DNA of 46,981 bases from Nitrospira sp. (GTDB taxonomy: Bacteria; Nitrospirota; Nitrospiria; SBBL01; JAADHI01): positions 1 through 46,981 of the forward strand of contig JALUVJ010000080.1 in the NCBI GenBank assembly GCA_027020665.1, read 5' to 3'. The first letter of the stretch is position 1; each line of letters begins with the position of its first letter. Under the pieces are notes generated by a model. The model ran no database searches. It saw only the letters and a list, made by a program, of their open reading frames with translations, and was not told the DNA's origin. Both the position numbers and the translations under genes were made by a program. Shown here piece by piece: positions 26,052 through 35,145 of the stretch.

Positions 26052-26960
26052 TTAAATATTTTCAAATGCGGTCAAAGCTTTAAAGGCCTGGAAACGGCTT
26101 TTAATCTCTTCCTGCTTGAGGGCGCGCATGCGATCCAGACTAAAGGCTTCGACATTAAAAGAAGCCATCGTGCTGCCGTAAACGACTGCCTGGCGAATGG
26201 TGGCATCATTCGTTTTATCGCAGGTTGCAAGGTAGCCCATAAACCCGCCGGCAAAAGAATCGCCGGCACCGGTCGGATCAAAAACTTGTTCCAGGGGGAA
26301 CGCCGGGGCTGAAAAAATTGTCTGATTCTTGAACATTAAGGCCCCGTATTCGCCTTGTTTGATCACCAAAATCCGCGGGCCGTAAGACATTATTTTTTTA
26401 GCAGCTTTTACAAGATTGACTTCCCGGGCCAATTCCCGCGCTTCTCCGTCATTAATAATCAAAATATCGACCGAAGCAAGGGTTTGAATCAGGGCGTCCA
26501 ACTTACCCTCAATCCAAAAATTCATGGTGTCGCAAGCCACAAGCTTCGGGTTTTCCACCTGCTTCAACACTTCGAGTTGCAAGGCGGGATCAATATTTGC
26601 CAAAAAAACAACGGGAGAATCCCGGTAGGATTGCGGCAAGTCTGGGTGAAAAGACTCAAAGACATTGAGCTCGGTCTCAAGTGTTTTAGCCTCATTCAAT
26701 TGATAGCTGTATTCTCCTTTCCAGCGGAAGGTCCGACCCGGACGCCGTTCAATTCCCTCGATATTGATGCCTCGGCTTTTTAGAAAATCGAGGTGTTCTT
26801 CCGGGAAATCCTCTCCGATCACGGCAACAAGGCGGACATCCGTAAAATAGCTCGCCGCAGTTGAAAAATAGGCGGCAGAGCCCCCTAAAACCGACTCGGC
26901 TTCCCCAAAGGGTGTTTTTACGGAATCAAAAGCAACGGAGCCGACAACCAATAGACTCAT
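26052..26960 (-). CDS. PfkB-family carbohydrate/nucleoside kinase
   Basis: A 302-residue ribokinase-like kinase. The N-terminal LVVGSVAFDSVKTPFGE and GGSAAYFSTAA (substrate Gly-Gly) and the C-terminal DPTGAGDSFAGGFMGYLA with catalytic Asp and anion hole are all present. ATG at 26960 has GGAGA at good spacing, so I prefer it to the track start at 26975. It lies in the same run as mtnP, so a ribose-type or nucleoside substrate in salvage is an attractive guess, not shown by the sequence. Confidence 0.87.
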   Translation of the reverse strand: MSLLVVGSVAFDSVKTPFGEAESVLGGSAAYFSTAASYFTDVRLVAVIGEDFPEEHLDFLKSRGINIEGIERRPGRTFRWKGEYSYQLNEAKTLETELNVFESFHPDLPQSYRDSPVVFLANIDPALQLEVLKQVENPKLVACDTMNFWIEGKLDALIQTLASVDILIINDGEARELAREVNLVKAAKKIMSYGPRILVIKQGEYGALMFKNQTIFSAPAFPLEQVFDPTGAGDSFAGGFMGYLATCDKTNDATIRQAVVYGSTMASFNVEAFSLDRMRALKQEEIKSRFQAFKALTAFENI

Positions 26961-27015
26961 GTGATCTCCATACATTTATTCAAAATCAAGGTCGGGCAAT
27001 CCCTAAAATCGGTGT

Positions 27016-27780
27016 TCAACATCCGGTTGAAACGGGCAGCGCCGTTTTTCCGTGTTCCGACATTGTGCGCGCCATCTCAGACATCAGGCTCCGTGTTAAG
27101 GTCGTAAAGATATCATCCATCCGTACTCTTTCCAGTCTAACAGGTTCGGAAATTTCTGCGCGCCCCACACCCATCCACACGCGCTTTCCACAGATCGCAT
27201 CCCAGACCTCGCCTTCAAGTACGATTTGTTTTTGGACTTGATCGGGGAAATGCTCCGGGCCGGAAGAAAAAACATAGACCTTTCCTGCAACCCCGTCTTC
27301 AGCGTATTGCGGCATCTGTGTCGCGGTGTGTTTTTCGTTGACGGGTACCTGTGCAAGGAAAAGATAACGCACGCCTTCGATTCGCCCCCATTCCGCAAGC
27401 GTCGAAGGGTCCATCACCCGCCGCAGGGCGTAGTCTTCCAAAAAACGATTTAGCTCGGGATAACGTCCGGCGGCCCGTGCCCGCCGAATCAGATCCGAAC
27501 GCGGCACGACGCGGGTTTCGGGAAACACGGCCCGTAAGCCCTGAAAGAGCTCAAAAGCGGCATTCTGACGCAAGACATGCGGGCCGCCTTTCAAAATGCC
27601 GAGAATGGCCACACCGCCTTGATCCAGGGCTTCATTTGTAAAACCGGGCACATACAGGTTTGTGGTTATTTTTTCTTGAATGGGCGGAAAGGGCTGCTTC
27701 AGCGCCTCTGAGGAGGGCACGGTAAAATGCGTTGCGCAACCGCTCAGCAAAACCAAAAAGATAACAAAAAATCGCTTCAC
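27016..27780 (-). CDS. Lipoprotein of unknown function
   Basis: A 254-residue lipoprotein (signal FFVIFLVLLSGC). The mature part includes ALDQGGVAILGILKGGPHVL, a central alpha/beta part (ETRVVPRSDLIRRARAAG) and LEGEVWDAICGKRVWMGVGR, reminiscent of proteins that sense or assemble at the outer membrane (GNA1162-like or CsgG-like), but I cannot assign a family. Its start overlaps the mtnP stop as ATGA, so the two are translated together. It ends in Cys. Confidence 0.65.
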   Translation of the reverse strand: MKRFFVIFLVLLSGCATHFTVPSSEALKQPFPPIQEKITTNLYVPGFTNEALDQGGVAILGILKGGPHVLRQNAAFELFQGLRAVFPETRVVPRSDLIRRARAAGRYPELNRFLEDYALRRVMDPSTLAEWGRIEGVRYLFLAQVPVNEKHTATQMPQYAEDGVAGKVYVFSSGPEHFPDQVQKQIVLEGEVWDAICGKRVWMGVGRAEISEPVRLERVRMDDIFTTLTRSLMSEMARTMSEHGKTALPVSTGC

Positions 27781-28679
27781 GAAATATAGGCCCCGATGAT
27801 CGGCTTGAGTTTTGCTTTCAATGAGGCAGACACCGCTTCAGCCGGTGTGGCAATGGCATTTTTCAAGGCGGAAACACAGCGACAAGTGCGTTTCCCGTCT
27901 ACCTTTTTCACGACGGCCTGAAGTAATTTTTTTGAGAAAAGCACGTTGTCTCTGAGGACCTGAAGAATCGTCTCGACGGTCACGGGGGCTTCTGAAACAT
28001 GCCAACAATCGTAATCGGTAGAAAGCGCGATGGTGACGTAACAAATCTCGGCTTCCCGCGCAAGCTTTGCCTCCGTGGCATTGGTCATCCCGATGACGGA
28101 AACATCCCAGCCGCGATGGACTTCCGACTCCGCCTTTGTGGAAAACTGAGGCCCTTCCATGCAAAGATAAGTGCCGCCGCGATGCACCGTCCCCCCGATT
28201 TCCTCAGCGGTATCCGAGACGGAGAGCGCAAGATCAGGACATACCGGATGCGCCATGCTCACGTGCGCCACAATGCCCCCCCCAAAAAAGCTGCTTTTGC
28301 GCCCCTTGGTCAAATCATAAAATTGATCGGGAACGGCAATGTGTCCGGGCGCCACTTCTTCTTTCATGCTGCCCACGGCACTGACGGAAAGAATGCGCTC
28401 AACCCCCAATTTTTTCAGGGCAAAGATATTTGCGCGATAATTGATTTCAGAAGGCAGAATCGTATGATGTTGCCCGTGACGCGATAAAAAAGCAACCGGA
28501 ACCCCTTCAAGGTGTCCCAAAATCAAGTCGTCGGACGGCGCGCCGAAGGGAGTATCCATTGTGATTGAGTTTGTGTCTTTTAGGGCATCCATCCGGTAGA
28601 GGCCGCTACCGCCGAGGATGCCGATCCTGGCCTGCTGCGCGGCTGATTGATCTGACAAATTCCGTCCCTCCCAAATCAT
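27777..28679 (-). CDS. mtnP: S-methyl-5'-thioadenosine phosphorylase
   Basis: MTA + phosphate gives adenine and 5-methylthioribose 1-phosphate, in methionine and purine salvage. The 300-residue product has GILGGSGLYRMDAL, SRHGQHHTILPSEINYRANI, GTYLCMEGPQFSTKAE and the base-binding STDYDCWH with the Asp typical of 6-aminopurine enzymes. GMTNATEAKLARE has Ala-Thr where most have Met-Pro. The ATG at 28679 has no Shine-Dalgarno; a TTG at 28658 follows GGGAGG and may be the true start. It lies nine bases after miaA. Confidence 0.93.
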   Translation of the reverse strand: MIWEGRNLSDQSAAQQARIGILGGSGLYRMDALKDTNSITMDTPFGAPSDDLILGHLEGVPVAFLSRHGQHHTILPSEINYRANIFALKKLGVERILSVSAVGSMKEEVAPGHIAVPDQFYDLTKGRKSSFFGGGIVAHVSMAHPVCPDLALSVSDTAEEIGGTVHRGGTYLCMEGPQFSTKAESEVHRGWDVSVIGMTNATEAKLAREAEICYVTIALSTDYDCWHVSEAPVTVETILQVLRDNVLFSKKLLQAVVKKVDGKRTCRCVSALKNAIATPAEAVSASLKAKLKPIIGAYIS

Positions 28680-28688
28680 CGGCTGGGA

Positions 28689-29651
28689 TTATAACACACT
28701 GTCTTCTTTCTTCAAGCGCATTATGCGGTCCGCCGTTTCTGCTGCCCCTTCATCTCTTTTAAGATCAATCCATTGTATATTTTGATCCGCGCGAAACCAG
28801 GTCATTTGACGCTTGGCAAAACGCCGCGTATCCCGCTTTAAAACTGCAATGGCCTCATCCAGGGATTGCAGGCCCTTGAGATAAGGGATCATCTGTCGAT
28901 ACCCCAGCCCCCGCATGGCAGGCAGGTCTTCCGAAAGCCCCGCAGCCAAAAGCCTTTCGACCTCTTCAACAAGCCCTGCCGCAATGTAAGTGTCCACACG
29001 CGCCTCAATGCGTTGATACAAAACATCACGATCCCGCCTTAAACCAATTAACCGGTGAGGCGTCGTCCGCTTCGCATGGGCCGCCGCGTCTTCCAAATGA
29101 ATTTCAGAAATCGACCGCCCCGTAAGATGCCGCACTTCCAGCGCGCGCACAATGCGAGGCACATCCCGTTCATGGGTTTTTTCTGCCGTGAGCGGATCGC
29201 GTTTTAACAAGTCCCGGTGAAGCGTTCCGGGGCCTTCTGCTTTTTCTCTGGCCATTAGATTTTCACGATAGGCCCAATCCGCGGGCGGCCCCGCCCAGAG
29301 ACCGTACAGCAGGGTTTTGAGATATAAACCCGTGCCGCCTTCGATAAGAATTTTTTTTCCCGCAGCCGTCATTTCCGCAATCAGGGACTCGGCCGCACGT
29401 TTGTACGCCCCTGCCGAAAAAAATTGATGCGGCGGGACGAAGTCGATGAGGTGACGTTTGACCTTCTTTCTCGCAGCCTGATCCGGTTTTCCCGTGCCGA
29501 TCTCCAGTGTCTGATAAACCTGGCGCGAATCCGCAATCAGGATCTCTGTCTCAAATTGTCGAGCCAAAATTTCCGCAACGGCACTTTTACCCACCGCAGT
29601 CGGCCCGACAAGGACGAGCCATTTTTTATTCGGATTTATTTGATTCAACAC
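28689..29651 (-). CDS. miaA: tRNA dimethylallyltransferase
   Basis: Adds dimethylallyl to N6 of A37 in tRNAs that read UNN codons. The 320-residue product has the P-loop GPTAVGKS, ADSRQVYQTLEIGTGKP, the substrate loop LIEGGTGLYLKTLLYGLW and RGLGYRQMIPYL. The start is GTG at 29651; only 4 bases separate it from a solo repeat end at 29656-29670, and there is no clean ribosome-binding site. Confidence 0.96.
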   Translation of the reverse strand: MLNQINPNKKWLVLVGPTAVGKSAVAEILARQFETEILIADSRQVYQTLEIGTGKPDQAARKKVKRHLIDFVPPHQFFSAGAYKRAAESLIAEMTAAGKKILIEGGTGLYLKTLLYGLWAGPPADWAYRENLMAREKAEGPGTLHRDLLKRDPLTAEKTHERDVPRIVRALEVRHLTGRSISEIHLEDAAAHAKRTTPHRLIGLRRDRDVLYQRIEARVDTYIAAGLVEEVERLLAAGLSEDLPAMRGLGYRQMIPYLKGLQSLDEAIAVLKRDTRRFAKRQMTWFRADQNIQWIDLKRDEGAAETADRIMRLKKEDSVL

Positions 29652-29655
29652 AGAC

Positions 29656-29671
29656 TTAATCAGCGTTTCCT
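29656..29671 (-). repeat. Solo repeat end upstream of miaA
   Basis: On the minus strand AGGAAACGCTGATTAAGTC-like sequence (GGAAACGCTGATTAA at 29656-29670) matches the repeat ends at 21276 and 46100 with one or two differences. No second end was seen nearby. Confidence 0.45.
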
Positions 29672-29742
29672 CAAGAAAGCCGATTTACAATCTTTTTTGC
29701 AAGAGCGGATTTTGAAACACAGTCGATCACCTTGATAAGGAA

Positions 29743-31593
29743 CTATTTTCTGCGAAAAAGCTTTTCGAGTTCGAGCAGGGGATAACGGATCACAATCGGA
29801 CGACCGTGGGGACAGGTGGGCGGGGTCTTTCGCAGATAATACATTTCAAGCAGGGTTTTGATTTCCGGCAGCGACATCGCTTGATGTGCCCGCACTGCGC
29901 CGTGACAGGCCATTGAAGCCAATATCGTTCGAATGGGTTCATCCATGCCGCCCGTCACGCCCAAATCAATCAAATCATCCGCCACTTCATTCAAAAAGGT
30001 TTCAATATCCATTTTAAGGATTAATGCGGGCAATTCACGCACTAGGAAAGTAGTTTCTCCAAAAGATTCGATCTTAATTCCGGCCGCCGCCAGTCCCTCA
30101 AGATGCTCACGCAGCAAGAGACTTTTTTCACGGGAGAGGTCGATTTGCCGAGGAATAAGCAGGGGCTGAATCTCCAGATTTTTTTCAGCACCGCCCCGGG
30201 TTTGCCAGGCCGAAAGCAAGGTTTCGTAAAGCACGCGTTCGTGGGCAGTGTGCTGATCCACAATCGCGAAATCGCCGTCAATCTCCGCCAAAAGAAAGGT
30301 GCCGTAAATTTGAGCCAAAGGACGAATCAGCGGTCCATACGCCTCTGAAGCGCTTTCGGAGACCGCATCGGCAGCGGCTGTAAAAAGTGAGGGGGCAGAA
30401 AAAACCGCCGCGGCTTCCTGAGCGAATTCCCCTGTATTTTCAGGAGAATTTGAGAAATTGCCTTGCTCCGGCCATCCCGCCCAGCGCGATGAAGGCGAGG
30501 CGGGACGGCCTCGGCGATCTTTAAAATCCCGCAAATCCCGTTTAAACGCCGTGCTGCCGAAGGCCGGGACTTCCTTTTCTTGCACCAGCCCGGCACCGGA
30601 GGTGGACAAGGCTTCGCGTATTATATTGCGTATGGCCTGATGGATTTGGCTTGTGCTTTCAAAACGCACCTCCAGTTTTCCCGGATGCACATTCACATCC
30701 ACTACCTTAGGGTCCACGGTCAAAAACACAATAAAAAAAGGGTCTTCACCCTTCATCAAATAACTTTTGTAGGCCTCATAAACGGCATGCGTCATCAGGG
30801 GGCTTTTTACGGGGCGGAAATTAACAAACAAATATTGTTCTTTTTTAAGATTTTTTTTAAGCGGCGGACGCGAAATAAGGGCTTTGAGTGAAAGCCCGGG
30901 CTGAGCAGGATGCTCTCCCGACAGGAGAATGGCCTGCGCCGTCACCTTTTCACCCAAAAGCTGAAAGGCGCGGTCTTCAAGTGAGCAGACCGCGGGCACA
31001 TCAAAGAGAGTTCTTCCTGCATGCGTCAGACGAAAATGGATCGTAAAGTGTGCTAAGGCCAATTGCAGCAGTATCCGGTGAATGTGTCCCATTTCGGTTT
31101 GCTGCGACTTCAGGAACTTTCTGCGTGCGGGCACGTTGTAAAAAAGATCCCGGACTTCAAAAGTCGACCCCTTCGGACGGGCGACGGATCGAATGGATTG
31201 AATGGCGCCGCCTTCGAGATGAATTTCCGTGCCTTCATCTGCTTCAGCAGAACGGCTGACCAGGGACATGCGCGAAACGGAGGCGATGCTCGGAAGGGCT
31301 TCGCCCCGAAAGCCCAAGGTCATGATCGCAGCCAAATCCGCATCGTCCGCGATTTTGCTGGTGGCATGGCGTTCAAAAGCAAGCGGGACTTCTTCCGCCG
31401 CAATGCCTTCTCCATCATCCACAACCTGAATCAGACGGCTTCCCCCTTCCTCAATGCTCACAAAAATACAGGCGCTATCGGCATCAATGGCGTTTTCAAC
31501 CAATTCTTTCACGACGGATGCAGGACGTCCCACGACTTCCCCGGCGGCAATTTTATTCGCAAGGTCGGCTGAAAGCAGATTAATTTTTCCCAT
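29743..31593 (-). CDS. mutL: DNA mismatch repair protein MutL (endonuclease type)
   Basis: A 616-residue protein. The GHKL ATPase half has VVKELVENAIDADS, VVDDGEGI, FGFRGEALPSIASVS-type motif (LGFRGEALPSIASV) and the Lys-containing VNVHPGKLEVRF. The C-terminal half has DQHTAHERVLYE, which keeps the metal-binding pattern of MutL endonucleases (DQHAxxExxxxE), plus ACHGAVRA and CPHGRPIVI. It should nick DNA itself, as expected for a bacterium without MutH. Starts after GGAAA and ends 91 bases before miaA. Confidence 0.95.
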   Translation of the reverse strand: MGKINLLSADLANKIAAGEVVGRPASVVKELVENAIDADSACIFVSIEEGGSRLIQVVDDGEGIAAEEVPLAFERHATSKIADDADLAAIMTLGFRGEALPSIASVSRMSLVSRSAEADEGTEIHLEGGAIQSIRSVARPKGSTFEVRDLFYNVPARRKFLKSQQTEMGHIHRILLQLALAHFTIHFRLTHAGRTLFDVPAVCSLEDRAFQLLGEKVTAQAILLSGEHPAQPGLSLKALISRPPLKKNLKKEQYLFVNFRPVKSPLMTHAVYEAYKSYLMKGEDPFFIVFLTVDPKVVDVNVHPGKLEVRFESTSQIHQAIRNIIREALSTSGAGLVQEKEVPAFGSTAFKRDLRDFKDRRGRPASPSSRWAGWPEQGNFSNSPENTGEFAQEAAAVFSAPSLFTAAADAVSESASEAYGPLIRPLAQIYGTFLLAEIDGDFAIVDQHTAHERVLYETLLSAWQTRGGAEKNLEIQPLLIPRQIDLSREKSLLLREHLEGLAAAGIKIESFGETTFLVRELPALILKMDIETFLNEVADDLIDLGVTGGMDEPIRTILASMACHGAVRAHQAMSLPEIKTLLEMYYLRKTPPTCPHGRPIVIRYPLLELEKLFRRK

Positions 31594-31688
31594 ACGCTTT
31601 CCGGGTTTATTTTACGGGTGAATTGATCAAAGCTTCATTGAAATCCGAGAGCATCGCTTGCTTCGAATCGAAGGGCAGGAAGGACGTC

Positions 31689-32534
31689 TCAAGGGCTTCT
31701 CAGGCTAACCAAGGTGTCTCTTGCGAGTGCGGCTTCGTTTGAATTGGGAAACTGCGCAATGACTTTTTCCAAAAATTGCCGTCCTTTTTGCGGTTTTTTC
31801 AGCTCAATATATGAAAACCCCGCCTTCAGTAAAGACTTTGAAACCTTTTCGCTTCCCGGATACTCTTTCACGACTTTATTAAAAATATCGACAGCCGAAC
31901 CGTAATCCGCCTTGCCGTAGTAACTCTCACCCTTCCAGTAATAGGCCTGGGGAACCAAACGCGACTCGGGATAGGCCTTAATAAAGGCGTCGAAGGCCAA
32001 GATGGCCACATTATAGTCGCCTTTCACATAATCATTGTATGCGAGATTGAAGGCATCCCGCGGCGCAAAAAATTTCTTTTCTTTTTGGATCGCCCCCGGA
32101 GACCGTCGGGTTTTCTTTTTTTGTCCGCCCCCCCCGCTTTCGAGCGCAGCGATGCGGGTTTCAAGGGCTTCCAGCCGGTTCATCAGGTCTTTTGTGCGGA
32201 AGGACTCCGCATCAACCCGATTTTCGAGTTGGGACATTTTATGTTCTGACTCAGTCACCTGTCCGGAAAATTGCCGCACATCACTCTCAATGACACCGAG
32301 CTGGGCAATCAACTCCGCTGAAAGAGATTGTTGGTTTTTAACGATTTGAGAGGGGCTGTTGAGGTTTCGTTCAAGCCGTTCAATCCGTCTTTGAAGCTGA
32401 ATCTGGTGTTTTCGCAGCCGGGTCGAAGAATCTTCAATATCGACCATGCTCGACTGAAGGGCACAGGCCGGCAGAAAGAAAGAGAGCAATATGATTCCCT
32501 GTAATAAGGGGCCAAGCCTTCTTGCTCTCCTCAT
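31689..32534 (-). CDS. cpoB: Cell division coordinator CpoB (YbgF)
   Basis: A 281-residue exported protein with lipobox-like LPAC, an N-terminal coiled coil (LRKHQIQLQRRIERLERNLN ... SRMSQLENRVDAE-type heptads) that trimerises, a basic linker, and C-terminal TPR repeats (FNLAYNDYVKGDYNVAILAF ... YYWKGESYYGKADYGSAVDI). CpoB tunes TolA-PBP1B activity at the septum. Its Shine-Dalgarno GAGGGA overlaps the stop of the upstream pal-like gene, so the two are tightly coupled. The lipid anchor is unusual for E. coli CpoB but common in other phyla. Confidence 0.88.
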   Translation of the reverse strand: MRRARRLGPLLQGIILLSFFLPACALQSSMVDIEDSSTRLRKHQIQLQRRIERLERNLNSPSQIVKNQQSLSAELIAQLGVIESDVRQFSGQVTESEHKMSQLENRVDAESFRTKDLMNRLEALETRIAALESGGGGQKKKTRRSPGAIQKEKKFFAPRDAFNLAYNDYVKGDYNVAILAFDAFIKAYPESRLVPQAYYWKGESYYGKADYGSAVDIFNKVVKEYPGSEKVSKSLLKAGFSYIELKKPQKGRQFLEKVIAQFPNSNEAALARDTLVSLRSP

Positions 32535-32537
32535 GGT

Positions 32538-33167
32538 TTATCCCTCAGGTTGCATAAAGTGTGCACGGCGATTCTGCTTCCAGCACTGCTCGGCGCTGAT
32601 GCGGCAAACGGGTTTCTCTTCACCAAAACTGATGATTTTCATGCGGCTGGCTTCAACGCCCAAAGCTTCTAAAAATCGTTTAACGGCACGCGCACGGCGG
32701 GCGCCAAGCGCCAAATTATACTCGTTGCTGCCGCGCTCATCCGTGTGGCCTTCGATTTGAATTTGCGTATTGGGGTGCAGAATCAAATGCCGTGCATTTT
32801 CTTGAAGCGCCTCTTTTGATTTCTTATGCAAAACGGCCTTGTCATATTCGAAATAGATGTCGGACAAGTTCATGATGACATCGGCTTGCGAGACGGCCTT
32901 ATCCGTATCATGCAACAGGTCACGCGCTTGCGGCGATTGCTCCTCCAGCAGATCCATCCCGCTTCCGCGATCCCTAAAGCCTGTTACGGCTTCCTGTTCC
33001 CGGATGGTTTCATCTCCCAGGATATTGGGCGCAGCTTCTAGGTTTTGGACGCTTTCTCCATCATTTAATCCTGCCGTGCCGCTGACGGGAGCGATTTTTT
33101 TTGAGCACCCGCCCTGTAATACGATAAATACCAATCCGATAAAAAAAGAAAGTCGCGCTTTGTTCAT
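32538..33167 (-). CDS. Second Pal/OmpA-family peptidoglycan-binding lipoprotein
   Basis: A 209-residue lipoprotein (signal ending LQGGC). The OmpA domain carries NLSDIYFEYDKAVL and IQIEGHTDERGSNEYNLALG with the Asp/Arg pair that binds meso-DAP. AGGAGG lies seven bases before ATG at 33167 (the track start at 33173 is TTG). It has the same layout as the pal at 34236-34961, with N-terminal SKKIAPVSGTAG close to KKISPVAGSEG, so it is a tandem duplicate. Confidence 0.85.
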   Translation of the reverse strand: MNKARLSFFIGLVFIVLQGGCSKKIAPVSGTAGLNDGESVQNLEAAPNILGDETIREQEAVTGFRDRGSGMDLLEEQSPQARDLLHDTDKAVSQADVIMNLSDIYFEYDKAVLHKKSKEALQENARHLILHPNTQIQIEGHTDERGSNEYNLALGARRARAVKRFLEALGVEASRMKIISFGEEKPVCRISAEQCWKQNRRAHFMQPEG

Positions 33168-33244
33168 CATCAATCCTCCTGGCCTACGCTATTCAATCTG
33201 ATCTGAATAATGGGGTTTTTATAAAACCGGTTAGAAATAAGGGC

Positions 33245-34213
33245 CTATTCACTTGTCGGCGGAGGGGTGGACTGAAGCGCCTCCAGGCCTTGAACCGTTT
33301 TTTGAAGCAGCGCACTTTGTTTATCCACTTGAGCGGTTAGGGTATTGCCCAACATTTCTAAAGACTGACGCTGAACATCAATGGCTTCCGCTAGCGCGGC
33401 AAGACGCTTCTGCAAAGCGTCAATATCCACATCGTCTTTCAATTGTTCAAGCGCCCACTCCAGGTTGTCCACACGTGCTGCAAGTCCGTTCACTGCAGGG
33501 AGCATTTTGTCAATGAGTTCTGAAACTTGTGTGGAAACTGATTGAAGCGACTTTGTCTGTCCGCGTGTCGTTTTCTCGATGCCGACATTTTTGGCCTGAA
33601 CCCCTTCAATTTGCGCTTGCAGTTTTTGAGTGGCCTGTGCTTGTCTTTTTTTCAGTTCTTGAGTGATCTGTGCTTGTTTTTTTTTCAGTTGTGAAAAGGC
33701 ATTCTTTTGAGTTGCGAGGGCTTTACGAAACCCCTCCAACTCTTTGACGGTAAAATTATTGCCGCGCGCGGCGGACTCTTTCAAGCGATTGCTTTCTTCT
33801 TCAATACGACCGTGAATCAATCGATGCTGAATCTCCATTTCGGCAAAACGTTCATCCGTATCGGCGTTATTTTGCGCCAGACGGGTTCGGGCTTCGGACA
33901 AATCCCGCTTCATTTGAATAAGGGTTTTTCCCAAGGTTTCATTGGCCTTGCCGATGCGGCTCAGATTGACCCGCATCGCATCAATCCGGTTTTTCTGTTC
34001 TTTTTGAAGGTCAAAAATTGCAACACGGTGATCCGCCTTGAGCTGACGCAACTCCCGGCGGATCACCGTGATCGGATCTTCCGCTTTGCTATCAATCCGC
34101 TTAAGCTCAAGCGAATAACCGCAACTTGTCATCAAGATCGTCACTGCCGACACAAAACAAATGTACCGGTTTTGCCTTGCTCTGACTTTATTTTCCTGCG
34201 GGTGGTGAAGCAA
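33245..34213 (-). CDS. Coiled-coil lipoprotein within the tol-pal operon
   Basis: A 322-residue lipoprotein (lipobox MTSC in FVSAVTILMTSC). After a short linker it is almost wholly alpha-helical coiled coil (RRELRQLKADHRVAIFDLQK; LKKKQAQITQELKKRQAQAT). No catalytic motif is seen. The start is TTG preceded by AAGGAGG. It lies between two pal genes and may be a periplasmic spacer or a TolA-like tether. I know no named family. Confidence 0.7.
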   Translation of the reverse strand: MLHHPQENKVRARQNRYICFVSAVTILMTSCGYSLELKRIDSKAEDPITVIRRELRQLKADHRVAIFDLQKEQKNRIDAMRVNLSRIGKANETLGKTLIQMKRDLSEARTRLAQNNADTDERFAEMEIQHRLIHGRIEEESNRLKESAARGNNFTVKELEGFRKALATQKNAFSQLKKKQAQITQELKKRQAQATQKLQAQIEGVQAKNVGIEKTTRGQTKSLQSVSTQVSELIDKMLPAVNGLAARVDNLEWALEQLKDDVDIDALQKRLAALAEAIDVQRQSLEMLGNTLTAQVDKQSALLQKTVQGLEALQSTPPPTSE

Positions 34214-34235
34214 AATGAACCGGCCTCCTTAACGC

Positions 34236-34961
34236 TTATTTAACGACAAAATGTGCACGCCGGTTTTTCTGAAAGCACTCTTCATTTTTTTCACCACAGA
34301 CATTTTTTTCTTCCCCGTAACTAATAAAAGAAATCCGGGAAGGCGAAACCCCCAAGTTAATGAGATATCGCTTCGTCGAACGCGCACGACGCTCACCCAG
34401 AGCCAGGTTGTACTCATTGGTGCCCCGCTCGTCCCCATGACCTTCGATCTGAATCTTCACCTCCGAATTAGCAACCAACCACCGGGCGTTTTCCGTCAGC
34501 ATATCTCTCGCATCGCCGCGAATCGTCCACTTATCAAAATCGAAATAAACATTCTCCGCAAGTTTCGGCTCTGATTCAGACATCCCCTGCACGGATTTGG
34601 AAGAATCTTCCAAAGAGGCCATGCCATCGCGCGGGGCCGCACTTTGATCCCTTGAAGTTATCCCTTGATTGCCTGATGAGGGCGCACTTGGGTCACGCGA
34701 TCCGCTTTCGCCCGAAGCGGCCATATCCTGACTTCGTCCATCGGAACCCATGCCCGGTCCGACACCCTCTTGCGTCGATCCGCTCGGCCTGGAACCGCCT
34801 TGAGGCGAAGAGGCCGAAGCGGAGGACTGCTCTTTCCCGGCAATGCCTTCAGAACCCGCAACCGGAGAAATCTTCTTTGCACATCCCACAAGAGCCAATG
34901 ACACAAAAAGAACAGCCATCGAACCCATGTATGTTTTAAAATGTGAAGCACCCTTAAACAT
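34236..34961 (-). CDS. pal: Peptidoglycan-associated lipoprotein Pal
   Basis: A 241-residue lipoprotein: lipobox LVGC, a long Ser/Gly/Pro-rich linker (EQSSASASSPQGGSRPSGST), then an OmpA domain with ENVYFDFDKWTIRGDARDML and IEGHGDERGTNEYNLALGER. Pal tethers the outer membrane to peptidoglycan and binds TolB. ATG at 34961 has GGGAGGG nine bases upstream and is preferred to the track start at 35006. The tolB-pal gap of 184 bases holds a weak hairpin (ACCTGC/GCAGGT near 35038-35067). Confidence 0.9.
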   Translation of the reverse strand: MFKGASHFKTYMGSMAVLFVSLALVGCAKKISPVAGSEGIAGKEQSSASASSPQGGSRPSGSTQEGVGPGMGSDGRSQDMAASGESGSRDPSAPSSGNQGITSRDQSAAPRDGMASLEDSSKSVQGMSESEPKLAENVYFDFDKWTIRGDARDMLTENARWLVANSEVKIQIEGHGDERGTNEYNLALGERRARSTKRYLINLGVSPSRISFISYGEEKNVCGEKNEECFQKNRRAHFVVK

Positions 34962-35145
34962 TTGTTGATTCCCTCCCTGATAAATTGACTTTATTCTCAA
35001 CAACACATCCCTTATTTGTAAACAAGCTGATCCGACACCTGCCGCAAGCAGCCGTTTTTCGCAGGTTATTTTGTCAAAAAAAGTCCTTCCTAATCAAGCC
35101 ACACACCCTATTTAGTTTTCATGCGATAATAAATACGTTCATTTG

